A DNA stretch of 11,462 bases from DASWTL01 sp036405495 (GTDB taxonomy: Bacteria; Bacteroidota; Bacteroidia; Sphingobacteriales; Sphingobacteriaceae): contig DASWXL010000040.1 in NCBI GenBank assembly GCA_036405495.1, forward strand, positions 1 through 11,462. The letters run 5' to 3'. Below the pieces are notes generated by a model. That model was not told the origin of the DNA, made no database searches, and saw only the letters and a program-made list of their open reading frames with translations. Positions 1 through 5,349 of this stretch are shown here, one piece after another. Position numbers and translations under genes: made by a program. Within the stretch, counting starts at the first letter, position 1. Each line of letters starts with the position of its first letter.

Positions 1-179
1 AGGGCAGCACGCATAGATGTTGCGGGAGCTTCCGCTTCCGACTGTATCGTCGCGGGTTTGCTATCTGCTTTTTTCAGCGCCATCGCTCCCAGTGAAGTAG
101 CCAGGAGAAGTGCCACGGCTATTAATAATTTTCGGTTTCTGCTTGTTGCTATTGTTTGGATATAATTAAAGGTATTCAT
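1..179 (-). CDS. N-terminal fragment of a membrane-anchored or secreted protein, function unknown
   Basis: The reading frame starts at an ATG (bases 177-179, read leftwards) and stays open for 59 codons to the window edge, so the C-terminal part is missing. The visible protein has a short polar, basic start (MNTFNYIQTIATSRNRK), a hydrophobic stretch at about residues 18-34 (LLIAVALLLATSLGAMA), then a charged Ala/Pro/Glu-rich segment. This is the layout of an N-terminal signal anchor or uncleaved signal peptide followed by a periplasmic linker. Such starts occur in RND-type periplasmic adaptor proteins among many others, but no diagnostic domain is visible and I assign no function. It lies 23 bases behind the acetyltransferase stop and may be the third gene of that run. 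A 9-base inverted repeat fills the gap between them. Confidence 0.6.
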   Translation of the reverse strand, partial: MNTFNYIQTIATSRNRKLLIAVALLLATSLGAMALKKADSKPATIQSEAEAPATSMRAA

Positions 180-187
180 CATTAGTA

Positions 188-207
188 GTTAGATCAAATG
201 ATCTAAC
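188..207. promoter_or_regulatory. Perfect 9-base inverted repeat between acetyltransferase and partial gene
   Basis: The sequence GTTAGATCA-AA-TGATCTAAC is a perfect inverted repeat with a 2-base centre. It covers the acetyltransferase stop codon (203-205) and ends 9 bases before the start codon of the partial gene. It has no U-tract and is not GC-rich, so an intrinsic terminator is unlikely. An operator or a translational hairpin is possible. The symmetry is visible directly; the role is a guess. Confidence 0.35.
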
Positions 208-781
208 CGTCTGATGTCTGTTTTGTTTTGAAAGAGGCCGGATCGAATTCAGCGGGGGTGTTTAAAAGTGAATAATACTCCAATGAAATATACCGGCCGT
301 CCTTGATCTCGCAGTCGCGAAGTGTCCCTTCGTAAAGGAAGCCCAGTTTTGTAAGAAGGCGGCTACTGTTTTTGTTTTCAGTCTCCACCTGAGCTTCAAT
401 GCGATGAATGTTCATTGCTATAAAAGCATAGGTGATGATCTGCGGCAGGCACTCAGTCATCACACCATTGTTCCAGTGCTCCGGTATAAGCCAGTAACCG
501 GTCTCTATGCTGTTATGCTCCTTTTTCCATTGATTAAAACCACATGCGCCGATGAGCCTTGACTGATTGTTTTTCTCGGCGATAGCCCACCAGATGCCCA
601 ATTCTTTTTCACGCAAATGGGCGAACCAATCCATCTGGACCCGGGCAGCGTCCAGGGTTTGATATGATACACCGTAGTACCTGATCACGTCAGGATGGGA
701 AAGACCTTCAAAAACCTGCTGATGATCGGTGTCTGCGATCTCTCTTAAAACGAAACGGGGTGTGTATAATTGGGGGAACAT
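203..781 (-). CDS. GNAT acetyltransferase, RimJ/RimL-like (Acetyltransf_3 type)
   Basis: This 192-residue cytoplasmic protein has the typical architecture of RimJ/RimL-like acetyltransferases, which move an acetyl group from acetyl-CoA to an amine. It opens with the 'TPRFVLRE' strand (residues 7-14). Next come the 'IGACGF' strand (77-82) and the acetyl-CoA loop W-N-N-G-V-M (103-108), in which the usual basic or Gln residue before xxGxA is replaced. The C-terminal signature is 'N..SSRLLTKLGFLYEGTLRD'. The family includes ribosomal-protein N-acetyltransferases, but close relatives also modify small molecules or antibiotics, so the substrate cannot be read from sequence. The ATG lies 3 bases after the stop of the upstream S41 peptidase, which suggests co-transcription and coupled translation. 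There is no clear Shine-Dalgarno sequence, as usual in Bacteroidota. Confidence 0.9.
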   Translation of the reverse strand: MFPQLYTPRFVLREIADTDHQQVFEGLSHPDVIRYYGVSYQTLDAARVQMDWFAHLREKELGIWWAIAEKNNQSRLIGACGFNQWKKEHNSIETGYWLIPEHWNNGVMTECLPQIITYAFIAMNIHRIEAQVETENKNSSRLLTKLGFLYEGTLRDCEIKDGRYISLEYYSLLNTPAEFDPASFKTKQTSDG

Positions 782-784
782 GAG

Positions 785-1801
785 TTAATGCTTAAGCCAG
801 GCTAACGCCGCTTTCACGGCGTTGTCATTTTTCAGGTCATCAAAATGATCGTTATGTTTTACTTCAACATCAGGAAGAACCTGTTCCGGAAGGACTTTTT
901 TGTCTTTCCCGCTTAACAGCGACGTCGTGAGCAGAAAATAGCTGTTTTGATTATTGAACACGAAGCCTTCGGTTGAATTGGCATATCCGGCAGAAGGTTC
1001 GCCGAACAGGCGCGTATTCTTTCTTTCTTTTAATGCAAATGCCACGCCTTCGCCCGAGCTTCCGGTGCCGGGGCCGATAATGACTGCGATCCTGGCATCG
1101 GCCATTGCCGGTATCTTATTTCTGATAGTGGCTTCTATGCCTTCATCGCCGACATAGTCACCGCCCCTGAAACCGGAAGTGCCGACTATATTATTGTCGC
1201 GGTCAAGAATATAACTTGTTGGTCCGTCGCCAAAGAAAGGAGCAATGCCTGCCATCATCGGACGGTTATTACCTCCGGCGTTGCGGCGAAGGTCGATGAT
1301 CCACGCTTTTGGTTTTTGGGCTGCAAGGGCAGCAACAGAATCGTAAAAGCGGTTTGCCATTTTATCGATCTGCTCGCGGTTAAAGGCGTTCATGTTAGGC
1401 ATGTGGATATACGCCACCTCGCCAAGCATTTCGGTTTGAATTTTCCAGCCGCCTTTCCATAACGCCAGCAATGAATCGCTGTATCGTTTAGGAAGCAACG
1501 TATCGGCAACACGATATTGTTTGTCGTATTGCACAAACATGCCATGTTTATCCTTCAACTGCAGAAAAGCATATTGAATGGCATCGAATGTCTCGGCCTT
1601 TGTCCTGGCACTTGCCGCTCTTGAATGAGATTCCGCTTTGATCTTTTCCCAGTTTACTCTTTTGGCGTAAATTGATTTGTCTTGCAGCAGATTTATAGCT
1701 GAATCAACATGGAGTTTAACGGAATCGGGTATTTGGGCATTGGCACCAGTTGCGCAAAACACGACGAACGATGCTGAAAGCAGAAAAAGGTTTTTATTCA
1801 T
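785..1801 (-). CDS. Secreted S41-family serine peptidase (C-terminal-processing/tricorn-like core)
   Basis: The protein has 338 residues. A signal peptide occupies residues 1-22 (cleavage near ANA-Q), so it should act in the periplasm or at the cell envelope. An N-terminal helical region contains L-K-D-K-H-G (residues 82-87), matching the His-bearing 'D-x-H' motif of tricorn/IRBP-type S41 enzymes, with His86 as the probable catalytic base. The S41 core follows: 'WIIDLRRNAGGN' (167-178), the nucleophile motif T-G-S-S-G-E (246-251, Ser248 by alignment with tricorn) and 'GEPSAGYANS' (267-276). No PDZ domain is recognisable, so this is a compact version of the family. The substrate is unknown; relatives cleave C-terminal tails of proteins or small peptides. 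It heads a minus-strand run with the RimJ/RimL-like acetyltransferase and diverges from the cupin gene. Confidence 0.92.
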   Translation of the reverse strand: MNKNLFLLSASFVVFCATGANAQIPDSVKLHVDSAINLLQDKSIYAKRVNWEKIKAESHSRAASARTKAETFDAIQYAFLQLKDKHGMFVQYDKQYRVADTLLPKRYSDSLLALWKGGWKIQTEMLGEVAYIHMPNMNAFNREQIDKMANRFYDSVAALAAQKPKAWIIDLRRNAGGNNRPMMAGIAPFFGDGPTSYILDRDNNIVGTSGFRGGDYVGDEGIEATIRNKIPAMADARIAVIIGPGTGSSGEGVAFALKERKNTRLFGEPSAGYANSTEGFVFNNQNSYFLLTTSLLSGKDKKVLPEQVLPDVEVKHNDHFDDLKNDNAVKAALAWLKH

Positions 1802-1814
1802 TGCTGATGCTTGG

Positions 1815-1829
1815 CTTTAAGGTTTAAAG
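1815..1829. promoter_or_regulatory. Short AT-rich inverted repeat upstream of the S41 peptidase
   Basis: The sequence CTTTAA-GGT-TTAAAG is a perfect 6-base inverted repeat centred about 20 bases before the peptidase start, within the 134-base divergent spacer. It could be an operator or a weak leader hairpin. Repeats this short are common in AT-rich DNA, so support is low. No strong promoter match was found for the peptidase direction. Confidence 0.2.
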
Positions 1830-1870
1830 ATGACGAAAAATCTGAAAAGAACGTTGCAAGGGAATGTGTT

Positions 1871-1898
1871 TTTGAGTCTAAACCTGGTCGTAACTTTT
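1871..1898 (+). promoter_or_regulatory. Candidate Bacteroidota-type promoter for the cupin gene
   Basis: TTTG (1871-1874) is followed after 16 bases by TAACTTTT (1891-1898). This matches TAnnTTTG at all defined positions but the last. The arrangement resembles the -33/-7 promoter used by the primary sigma factor of Bacteroidota, although the spacing is at or just below the usual lower limit. Transcription would start near 1905 and give a leader of about 30 bases that contains the Shine-Dalgarno sequence. Confidence 0.4.
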
Positions 1899-1925
1899 TA
1901 AAGACTAGAGTGTTGTGCTAGAAAT

Positions 1926-1933
1926 AGGAGGTG
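1926..1933 (+). promoter_or_regulatory. Full-length Shine-Dalgarno sequence that fixes the cupin start
   Basis: AGGAGGTG is fully complementary to the conserved anti-Shine-Dalgarno end of bacterial 16S rRNA and sits immediately before the ATG at 1936. It argues against the in-frame GTG at 1915, which would translate the ribosome-binding site itself. Such a perfect site is unusual in Bacteroidota, where most genes, including the others in this window, lack one. Confidence 0.75.
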
Positions 1934-1935
1934 TT

Positions 1936-2433
1936 ATGAGATTCGTGAGTAAACTTTTAATGCTGGTCGTGCTGTTTGGCGGTATCGGCATTGCTAATGC
2001 ACAGGATCATTCCGGTAATGCTGACCATAACGGAAAGCATATCATGGTGAATGTAAGCGACCTGAAGTGGACCGACAACCCTGCGGGATTACCGGCAGGC
2101 GCAAAGGTTGCCGTGCTGGAAGGCAACCCGGCAGAAGCAGGGCCGTTTACGTTGCGTATTATCATTCCTGCGAATTACGAGATCAAGCCGCATTGGCATC
2201 CGGCGATCGAGCATGTCAGTGTTATTAAAGGAACCTTTTCAATGGGGTCCGGAGAAATGTTTGACAAAGCAAAGGCTACGGAGATCAGGGAAGGCGGGTT
2301 TGCCGCTATGCCACCAAAATTCGCTCATTTCGCTTTTTCAAAGAGCGGAGCAACCATTCAGCTGCATGGCATGGGCCCGTGGGGAATAACCTATATAAAC
2401 CCGAAGGACGATCCGCGCAACACTCAGAAATAA
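1936..2433 (+). CDS. Secreted cupin-domain protein
   Basis: The protein has 165 residues from the ATG at 1936, a start chosen because a perfect Shine-Dalgarno sequence precedes it and a signal peptide begins there (residues 1-22, ending ANA-Q). The mature part is one small beta-barrel cupin. Motif 1 follows the consensus exactly: His86-x-His88-x3-Glu92-x6-Gly99. Motif 2 is G-x4-P-P-K-F-A-H131. His86, His88, Glu92 and His131 would bind one divalent metal. A His-rich stretch just after the signal peptide (His25, His31, His35) might also bind metal. Periplasmic cupins of this kind are often annotated only as 'cupin domain-containing protein'. Whether it is an enzyme (dioxygenase, isomerase) or a binding protein cannot be told. 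It appears monocistronic, with its own promoter candidate and a terminator 20 bases after the stop. Confidence 0.88.
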   Translation: MRFVSKLLMLVVLFGGIGIANAQDHSGNADHNGKHIMVNVSDLKWTDNPAGLPAGAKVAVLEGNPAEAGPFTLRIIIPANYEIKPHWHPAIEHVSVIKGTFSMGSGEMFDKAKATEIREGGFAAMPPKFAHFAFSKSGATIQLHGMGPWGITYINPKDDPRNTQK

Positions 2434-2452
2434 GAGAGGTTACCGAATGGTC

Positions 2453-2492
2453 AATATAAAGAGGCTGCCCGAACAAGCCGCCTCTTTATATT
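2453..2492. terminator. Two-way intrinsic terminator between cupin and dehydrogenase genes
   Basis: A perfect 13-base stem, AATATAAAGAGGC (2453-2465) with GCCTCTTTATATT (2480-2492), closes a 14-base loop. It lies in the 78-base gap between two converging genes. The A-rich left side and T-rich right side let it work in both directions, with U-rich stretches on either strand. Confidence 0.85.
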
Positions 2493-2511
2493 TTAAAGCG
2501 GCTATCGATGG

Positions 2512-3675
2512 TTACTCAAACGGCTTAAGTACCACCTTTACACAGTTGTCTTCTTTTTTGTTAAAGATGTCGAACATCCTTGATGCTTCGCTAAGGGGTA
2601 CTTTATGGGTAATAATATCGTCCAGGACCACTTTGCCGTCCTGAACAAGCTGCATCAACTGGTCGATGTACCGGTGGACCCATGCTTGTCCAACTCTTAA
2701 CTGAATACCCTTGTCGAATATCTGGTGTACCGGGAAGTTGTCATATGGTGTGCCGTAAACGCCGACCACGCTTACGGTTCCGGACCGCCGTACTGCGTCA
2801 AAGCATTTCTCCATCACTTTAATGCTGCCTTTTTCAAGCTGCACGACGTTTAGTGCCTTTTCAAAGAATGTGCGGTCGGCCTCCATTCCTACTGCATCGA
2901 CGCAAACATCGGCGCCGTAACCGTCGGTCATTTCCCGTATCGCATCGACCGGGTCTGTTTCTGCAGCATTGATCGTTTCTGAATTGGCAGCTTTCCGGGC
3001 CATTTCCAACCGGTATGGTTGAATATCGACCCCGATCACCCGTCCAGCCCCTCGTAGCCAGGCTGCCTTTTGCGCCATAATTCCCACGGGTCCGCATCCA
3101 AACACGGCAACAGTCTCTCCGCCCTTTAACTGCGCCCAGTCGATAGCCGCCCACCCGGTTGGAAAAATATCGGATAGGAACAGCACCTGTTCGTCGGTTA
3201 GGCCTTCAGGTACTTTTCTGGGTCCAAAGTCGGCATAAGGAACGCGTACATATTCAGACTGCCCGCCATCATAGCCACCGTAAAGGTCGGTGTAGCCAAA
3301 TATGCCGCCGCCCTTACCTTTCAGTAATGCACCCTGCGGGCCGTAATGTTCGGGGTTGGAGTTCTCGCAGTGGGTGGGAAGGTCCATATTGCAGAAGCGG
3401 CAATGTCCGCAGGCAATTGGAAAAGGCACCACCACACGGTCGCCCTTTTTTAGACTGGACACTCCGCTGCCGGCCTCTTCCACTATTCCCATAAATTCAT
3501 GTCCCAAAACCATATTACGCAGCTGAGGAAACATGCCGTTATAGATATGAAGATCCGAGCCGCAAATGGCTGTTGACGTAACGCGAAGGATCACATCACT
3601 GCTATCCTTGATTGTGGGATCGTCTACACTTTCAACCCGCACATCCTTTGGCTTGTGAAATACTAAAGCTTTCAT
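2512..3675 (-). CDS. Zinc-dependent alcohol dehydrogenase (MDR), formaldehyde-dehydrogenase-like
   Basis: The protein has 387 residues, is cytoplasmic and belongs to the medium-chain dehydrogenase/reductase superfamily. The GroES-like catalytic domain carries Cys38 in A-I-C-G-S-D and His59-Glu60 in L-G-H-E-F as catalytic-zinc ligands. The structural zinc lobe has Cys89, Cys92, Cys95 and Cys103. The Rossmann fold has G-C-G-P-V-G (193-198), and Asp217 at the end of the second strand favours NAD(H) over NADP(H). An extended segment around residues 105-150 (…G-Y-T-D…G-G-Q-S-E-Y-V-R-V-P-Y-A-D-F) matches the pattern of glutathione-independent formaldehyde dehydrogenases and related threonine/polyol dehydrogenases. 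Oxidation of an alcohol or aldehyde hydrate with NAD is therefore expected, but the physiological substrate is not certain. It converges on the cupin gene and diverges from the DUF4177-like gene. It looks monocistronic, and no Shine-Dalgarno is visible. Confidence 0.92.
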   Translation of the reverse strand: MKALVFHKPKDVRVESVDDPTIKDSSDVILRVTSTAICGSDLHIYNGMFPQLRNMVLGHEFMGIVEEAGSGVSSLKKGDRVVVPFPIACGHCRFCNMDLPTHCENSNPEHYGPQGALLKGKGGGIFGYTDLYGGYDGGQSEYVRVPYADFGPRKVPEGLTDEQVLFLSDIFPTGWAAIDWAQLKGGETVAVFGCGPVGIMAQKAAWLRGAGRVIGVDIQPYRLEMARKAANSETINAAETDPVDAIREMTDGYGADVCVDAVGMEADRTFFEKALNVVQLEKGSIKVMEKCFDAVRRSGTVSVVGVYGTPYDNFPVHQIFDKGIQLRVGQAWVHRYIDQLMQLVQDGKVVLDDIITHKVPLSEASRMFDIFNKKEDNCVKVVLKPFE

Positions 3676-3731
3676 ACATTTTTCTGATTGATGTTAAATG
3701 AGCAACAGGCAGGGAAATATGAAGTTTTGGG

Positions 3732-3751
3732 TTCCGGCAAGTGTCCCGGAA
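3732..3751. promoter_or_regulatory. Inverted repeat in the divergent spacer upstream of the DUF4177-like gene
   Basis: TTCCGG (3732-3737) and CCGGAA (3746-3751) form a 6-base inverted repeat with an 8-base spacer. It lies between the divergent dehydrogenase and DUF4177-like genes. A TTATTTTG element (3757-3764), one mismatch from TAnnTTTG, follows closely. The repeat is placed where a regulator could act, but no regulator family is recognised. Confidence 0.3.
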
Positions 3752-3781
3752 ATTAATTATTTTGGCGAAAAAAAAACTTCA

Positions 3782-4225
3782 ATGAAAAAGCTTGTATTAG
3801 GGTTATTCGCTACAATATTCTTTTCCGTGTCAGCTTCGGCACAGGAATATAAAGTGGTCACAATTGTGGAATCTATCGTGCCGGCCGGGCTGGGCAGATC
3901 ACGGATCATTGACAATAAAACCAATGTGAATGTAGCCGACTTTACCACCGAGCGGGTAAATGGTAAAGAGAGCAAACAGGGAGATGTAAAAAGGAGCAAT
4001 GTAAAAGTGGATACGTTTTCCGAAACCAAGCTGCTTAATTTCTTCAGTATAGGAGGCATCAACTTTCAGAACATTGCCTCCAACGACGCGGTGATCACCT
4101 CTAAAATGAATGAACTGGCAAAACAGGGCTGGAAGCTGGCTTTTGTTACCAGCGGCGTTGAAAGTAATGCCGGCAGCCAGGATGGTGAAGGCATCTTTAT
4201 AACCCGGTTAGTGTTTAGTAAATAA
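3782..4225 (+). CDS. Small secreted protein with a DUF4177-like signature
   Basis: The protein has 147 residues from the ATG at 3782. An earlier in-frame ATG at 3698 was rejected because it would put 28 polar residues before a clean signal peptide (MKKLVLGLFATIFFSVSASA-Q). The mature protein starts E-Y-K-V-V-T-I-V-E-S and later contains M-N-E-L-A-K-Q-G-W-K-L-A-F-V (about residues 108-121) and a final strand F-I-T-R-L-V-F. This order of 'YKVV… LNELGxxGWELV… ifkR' is the pattern of DUF4177, a small alpha/beta family of unknown function that is usually cytoplasmic and shorter. Here it carries an export signal and a long insert (about residues 30-105). The link is by eye and the function is unknown. 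The acetyltransferase gene follows 49 bases downstream, so co-transcription is possible. Confidence 0.7.
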   Translation: MKKLVLGLFATIFFSVSASAQEYKVVTIVESIVPAGLGRSRIIDNKTNVNVADFTTERVNGKESKQGDVKRSNVKVDTFSETKLLNFFSIGGINFQNIASNDAVITSKMNELAKQGWKLAFVTSGVESNAGSQDGEGIFITRLVFSK

Positions 4226-4274
4226 TTGGAACCGGGCTTTTACGCACGCGATTTAATTGCATTGCCGCGAACAG

Positions 4275-4751
4275 ATGGAGAAAGACATCAAGTCAGATAT
4301 GCTCGAGTTGATCCGAACCACATCAGATCATGCAGATTTCAGAGCTCTTGTTGTTTTGTTAGACCAGGATCTTGCCATACGGGATGGCGAGGAACACGCC
4401 TTTTATGCCCAGTACAATAAAATCGATAAGATCGGTCATGTTATTGTGGCTTATGACAATGGCCGGGCAGTTGCCTGTGGTGCTATAAAACATTATGCGG
4501 ATCAGACCGCAGAAGTTAAGCGGATGTTTGTGCTGCCTGAATTCAGGGGCAATGGAATAGCCGGTTTTGTGCTGCGTGACTTGGAAAAATGGGCTGCCGA
4601 GCTGGATTATTCCGAATGTATTCTGGAAACCGGTAAAAAGCAGCCGGAAGCAATAAGGTTATATCAGAAATGCGGTTATGAACTGATACCCAATTACGGA
4701 CAATATGCAGGTGTGGAAAATAGCGTGTGTATGAAAAGGGCCGTTCGATAG
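4275..4751 (+). CDS. GNAT-family N-acetyltransferase
   Basis: The protein has 158 residues and is a single GNAT domain without a signal peptide. The central strand is V-A-C-G-A-I-K (66-72). The acetyl-CoA pyrophosphate loop is R91-G-N-G94-I-A in 'VKRMFVLPEFRGNGIA', a textbook R-x-x-G-x-A. The C-terminal part has E-T-G-K-K-Q-P-E-A-I-R-L-Y-Q-K-C-G-Y, the usual 'xxNxxAxxLYxxxGF' region with a Lys-Gln-Pro variant. The strongly conserved-looking ending N-Y-G-Q-Y-A-G-V-E-N-S-V-C-M suggests a defined subfamily with a specific but unknown substrate. The ATG at 4275 was preferred over an in-frame TTG at 4257. An ATG at 4299, giving MLELIRT, is an equally possible start. It follows the DUF4177-like gene by 49 bases and precedes queD by about 105 bases. 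Confidence 0.88.
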   Translation: MEKDIKSDMLELIRTTSDHADFRALVVLLDQDLAIRDGEEHAFYAQYNKIDKIGHVIVAYDNGRAVACGAIKHYADQTAEVKRMFVLPEFRGNGIAGFVLRDLEKWAAELDYSECILETGKKQPEAIRLYQKCGYELIPNYGQYAGVENSVCMKRAVR

Positions 4752-4798
4752 AACGAACAACAAAGATAAGCGGAATACAGCCCGGGAAAGGCATAAAG

Positions 4799-4810
4799 TG
4801 ACGTTCGTCA
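4799..4810. promoter_or_regulatory. Palindrome TGACGTTCGTCA upstream of queD
   Basis: TGACG-TT-CGTCA is a perfect 5-base inverted repeat with a 2-base centre. It lies immediately before the candidate queD promoter (TTG at 4811). The core GTTCG also occurs nearby at 4743-4747 and, inverted, in GAACGAAC (4751-4758). This could be an operator overlapping the -33 region. No matching regulator is known to me. Confidence 0.3.
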
Positions 4811-4841
4811 TTGTGTTAGCGTATTAAACCGCGCAATTTTG
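4811..4841 (+). promoter_or_regulatory. Candidate Bacteroidota-type promoter for queD
   Basis: TTG (4811-4813) is followed after 20 bases by CAATTTTG (4834-4841), which differs from TAnnTTTG at one defined position. The spacing lies within the range reported for Bacteroidota promoters. Transcription would start near 4848, giving a very short leader before the ATG at 4857. Confidence 0.4.
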
Positions 4842-4856
4842 CGGCAAATTTTCACG

Positions 4857-5285
4857 ATGTACGAATTAAGTAAAACGTTTCGTTTTGAAGCTGCGCACCG
4901 GCTGGCGAAAGGCTTTACCGGAAAGTGTGCCAACATTCACGGCCACTCCTGGAACGGAAAGCTGACTGTAGAAACTTCCTCTTTAGATGAGTTCGATTTT
5001 GGAGTTGATTATTCCATTCTCGGCAAATTTACTAAAGAGATCGAAGGGCTGTTAGATCATCAAATACTCCTTTATGCCGACGATGGCGAGGTTGTCGACT
5101 TTGTTGTCCGGTCGCGGTTCAATCATGTTCTGTTTGAACACAATCCCACCTGCGAAACCATAGCCCGATGGATATGGCAAAGGGCCATGAAATATTTTCA
5201 GGATATGCCGGATGTAAGGGTGCGGTATGTTGAGGTAAGCGAGACCTGTACTACAGGCTGTCGCTATTCTGAGAAGGTACAATAA
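4857..5285 (+). CDS. queD: 6-carboxy-tetrahydropterin synthase / 6-pyruvoyl-tetrahydropterin synthase homologue (QueD family)
   Basis: The protein has 142 residues from the ATG at 4857; an in-frame TTG at 4839 was rejected because MYELSKTF is the family-like start. It has the full T-fold active site: zinc ligands His14 (F-E-A-A-H-R-L), His28 and His30 (N-I-H-G-H), catalytic Cys24 four residues before that motif, Asp67-His68 (L-L-D-H), and a C-terminal V-E-V-S-E-T whose Glu would bind the pterin. QueD turns 7,8-dihydroneopterin triphosphate into 6-carboxy-tetrahydropterin in the queuosine/7-deazaguanine pathway in the cytoplasm. The close paralogue PTPS instead makes 6-pyruvoyl-tetrahydropterin. 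The segment between L-D-H and N-P-T-C-E-T is longer than in the E. coli enzyme (about 25 residues). No other queuosine genes lie nearby. A terminator begins 2 bases after the stop. Confidence 0.88.
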   Translation: MYELSKTFRFEAAHRLAKGFTGKCANIHGHSWNGKLTVETSSLDEFDFGVDYSILGKFTKEIEGLLDHQILLYADDGEVVDFVVRSRFNHVLFEHNPTCETIARWIWQRAMKYFQDMPDVRVRYVEVSETCTTGCRYSEKVQ

Positions 5286-5287
5286 AT

Positions 5288-5318
5288 AAAGAGCCATCGC
5301 TGATAGCGATGGCTCTTT
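5288..5318. terminator. Strong two-way intrinsic terminator between queD and the amidohydrolase gene
   Basis: A perfect 13-base stem, AAAGAGCCATCGC (5288-5300) with GCGATGGCTCTTT (5306-5318), closes the 5-base loop TGATA. The stem is followed by a further T on the plus strand and by an A/T-rich stretch on the minus strand, so it should stop transcription both from queD and from the converging propeller-amidohydrolase gene. Confidence 0.92.
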
Positions 5319-5349
5319 TGGTTGTGACCCCTTATCGAGGCCCAGTGTT

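Noticed and set aside
1915..1935. GTG at 1915 as the cupin start
   Set aside because: It would translate the Shine-Dalgarno sequence and place extra residues before a clean signal peptide. The ATG at 1936 fits much better.
3698..3781. ATG at 3698 as the start of the DUF4177-like gene
   Set aside because: It adds 28 polar residues ahead of a typical signal peptide and runs through the inverted repeat of the spacer. The ATG at 3782 is preferred.
4226..4420. A 64-codon frame between the DUF4177-like gene and the GNAT gene
   Set aside because: It overlaps the well-supported GNAT gene in another frame, and its product is Cys/Arg-rich with no recognisable domain.
4752..4856. A preQ1 riboswitch before queD
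   Set aside because: The leader would be only about ten bases from the proposed start site, and no C-rich loop with A-rich tail of the preQ1 type is visible.
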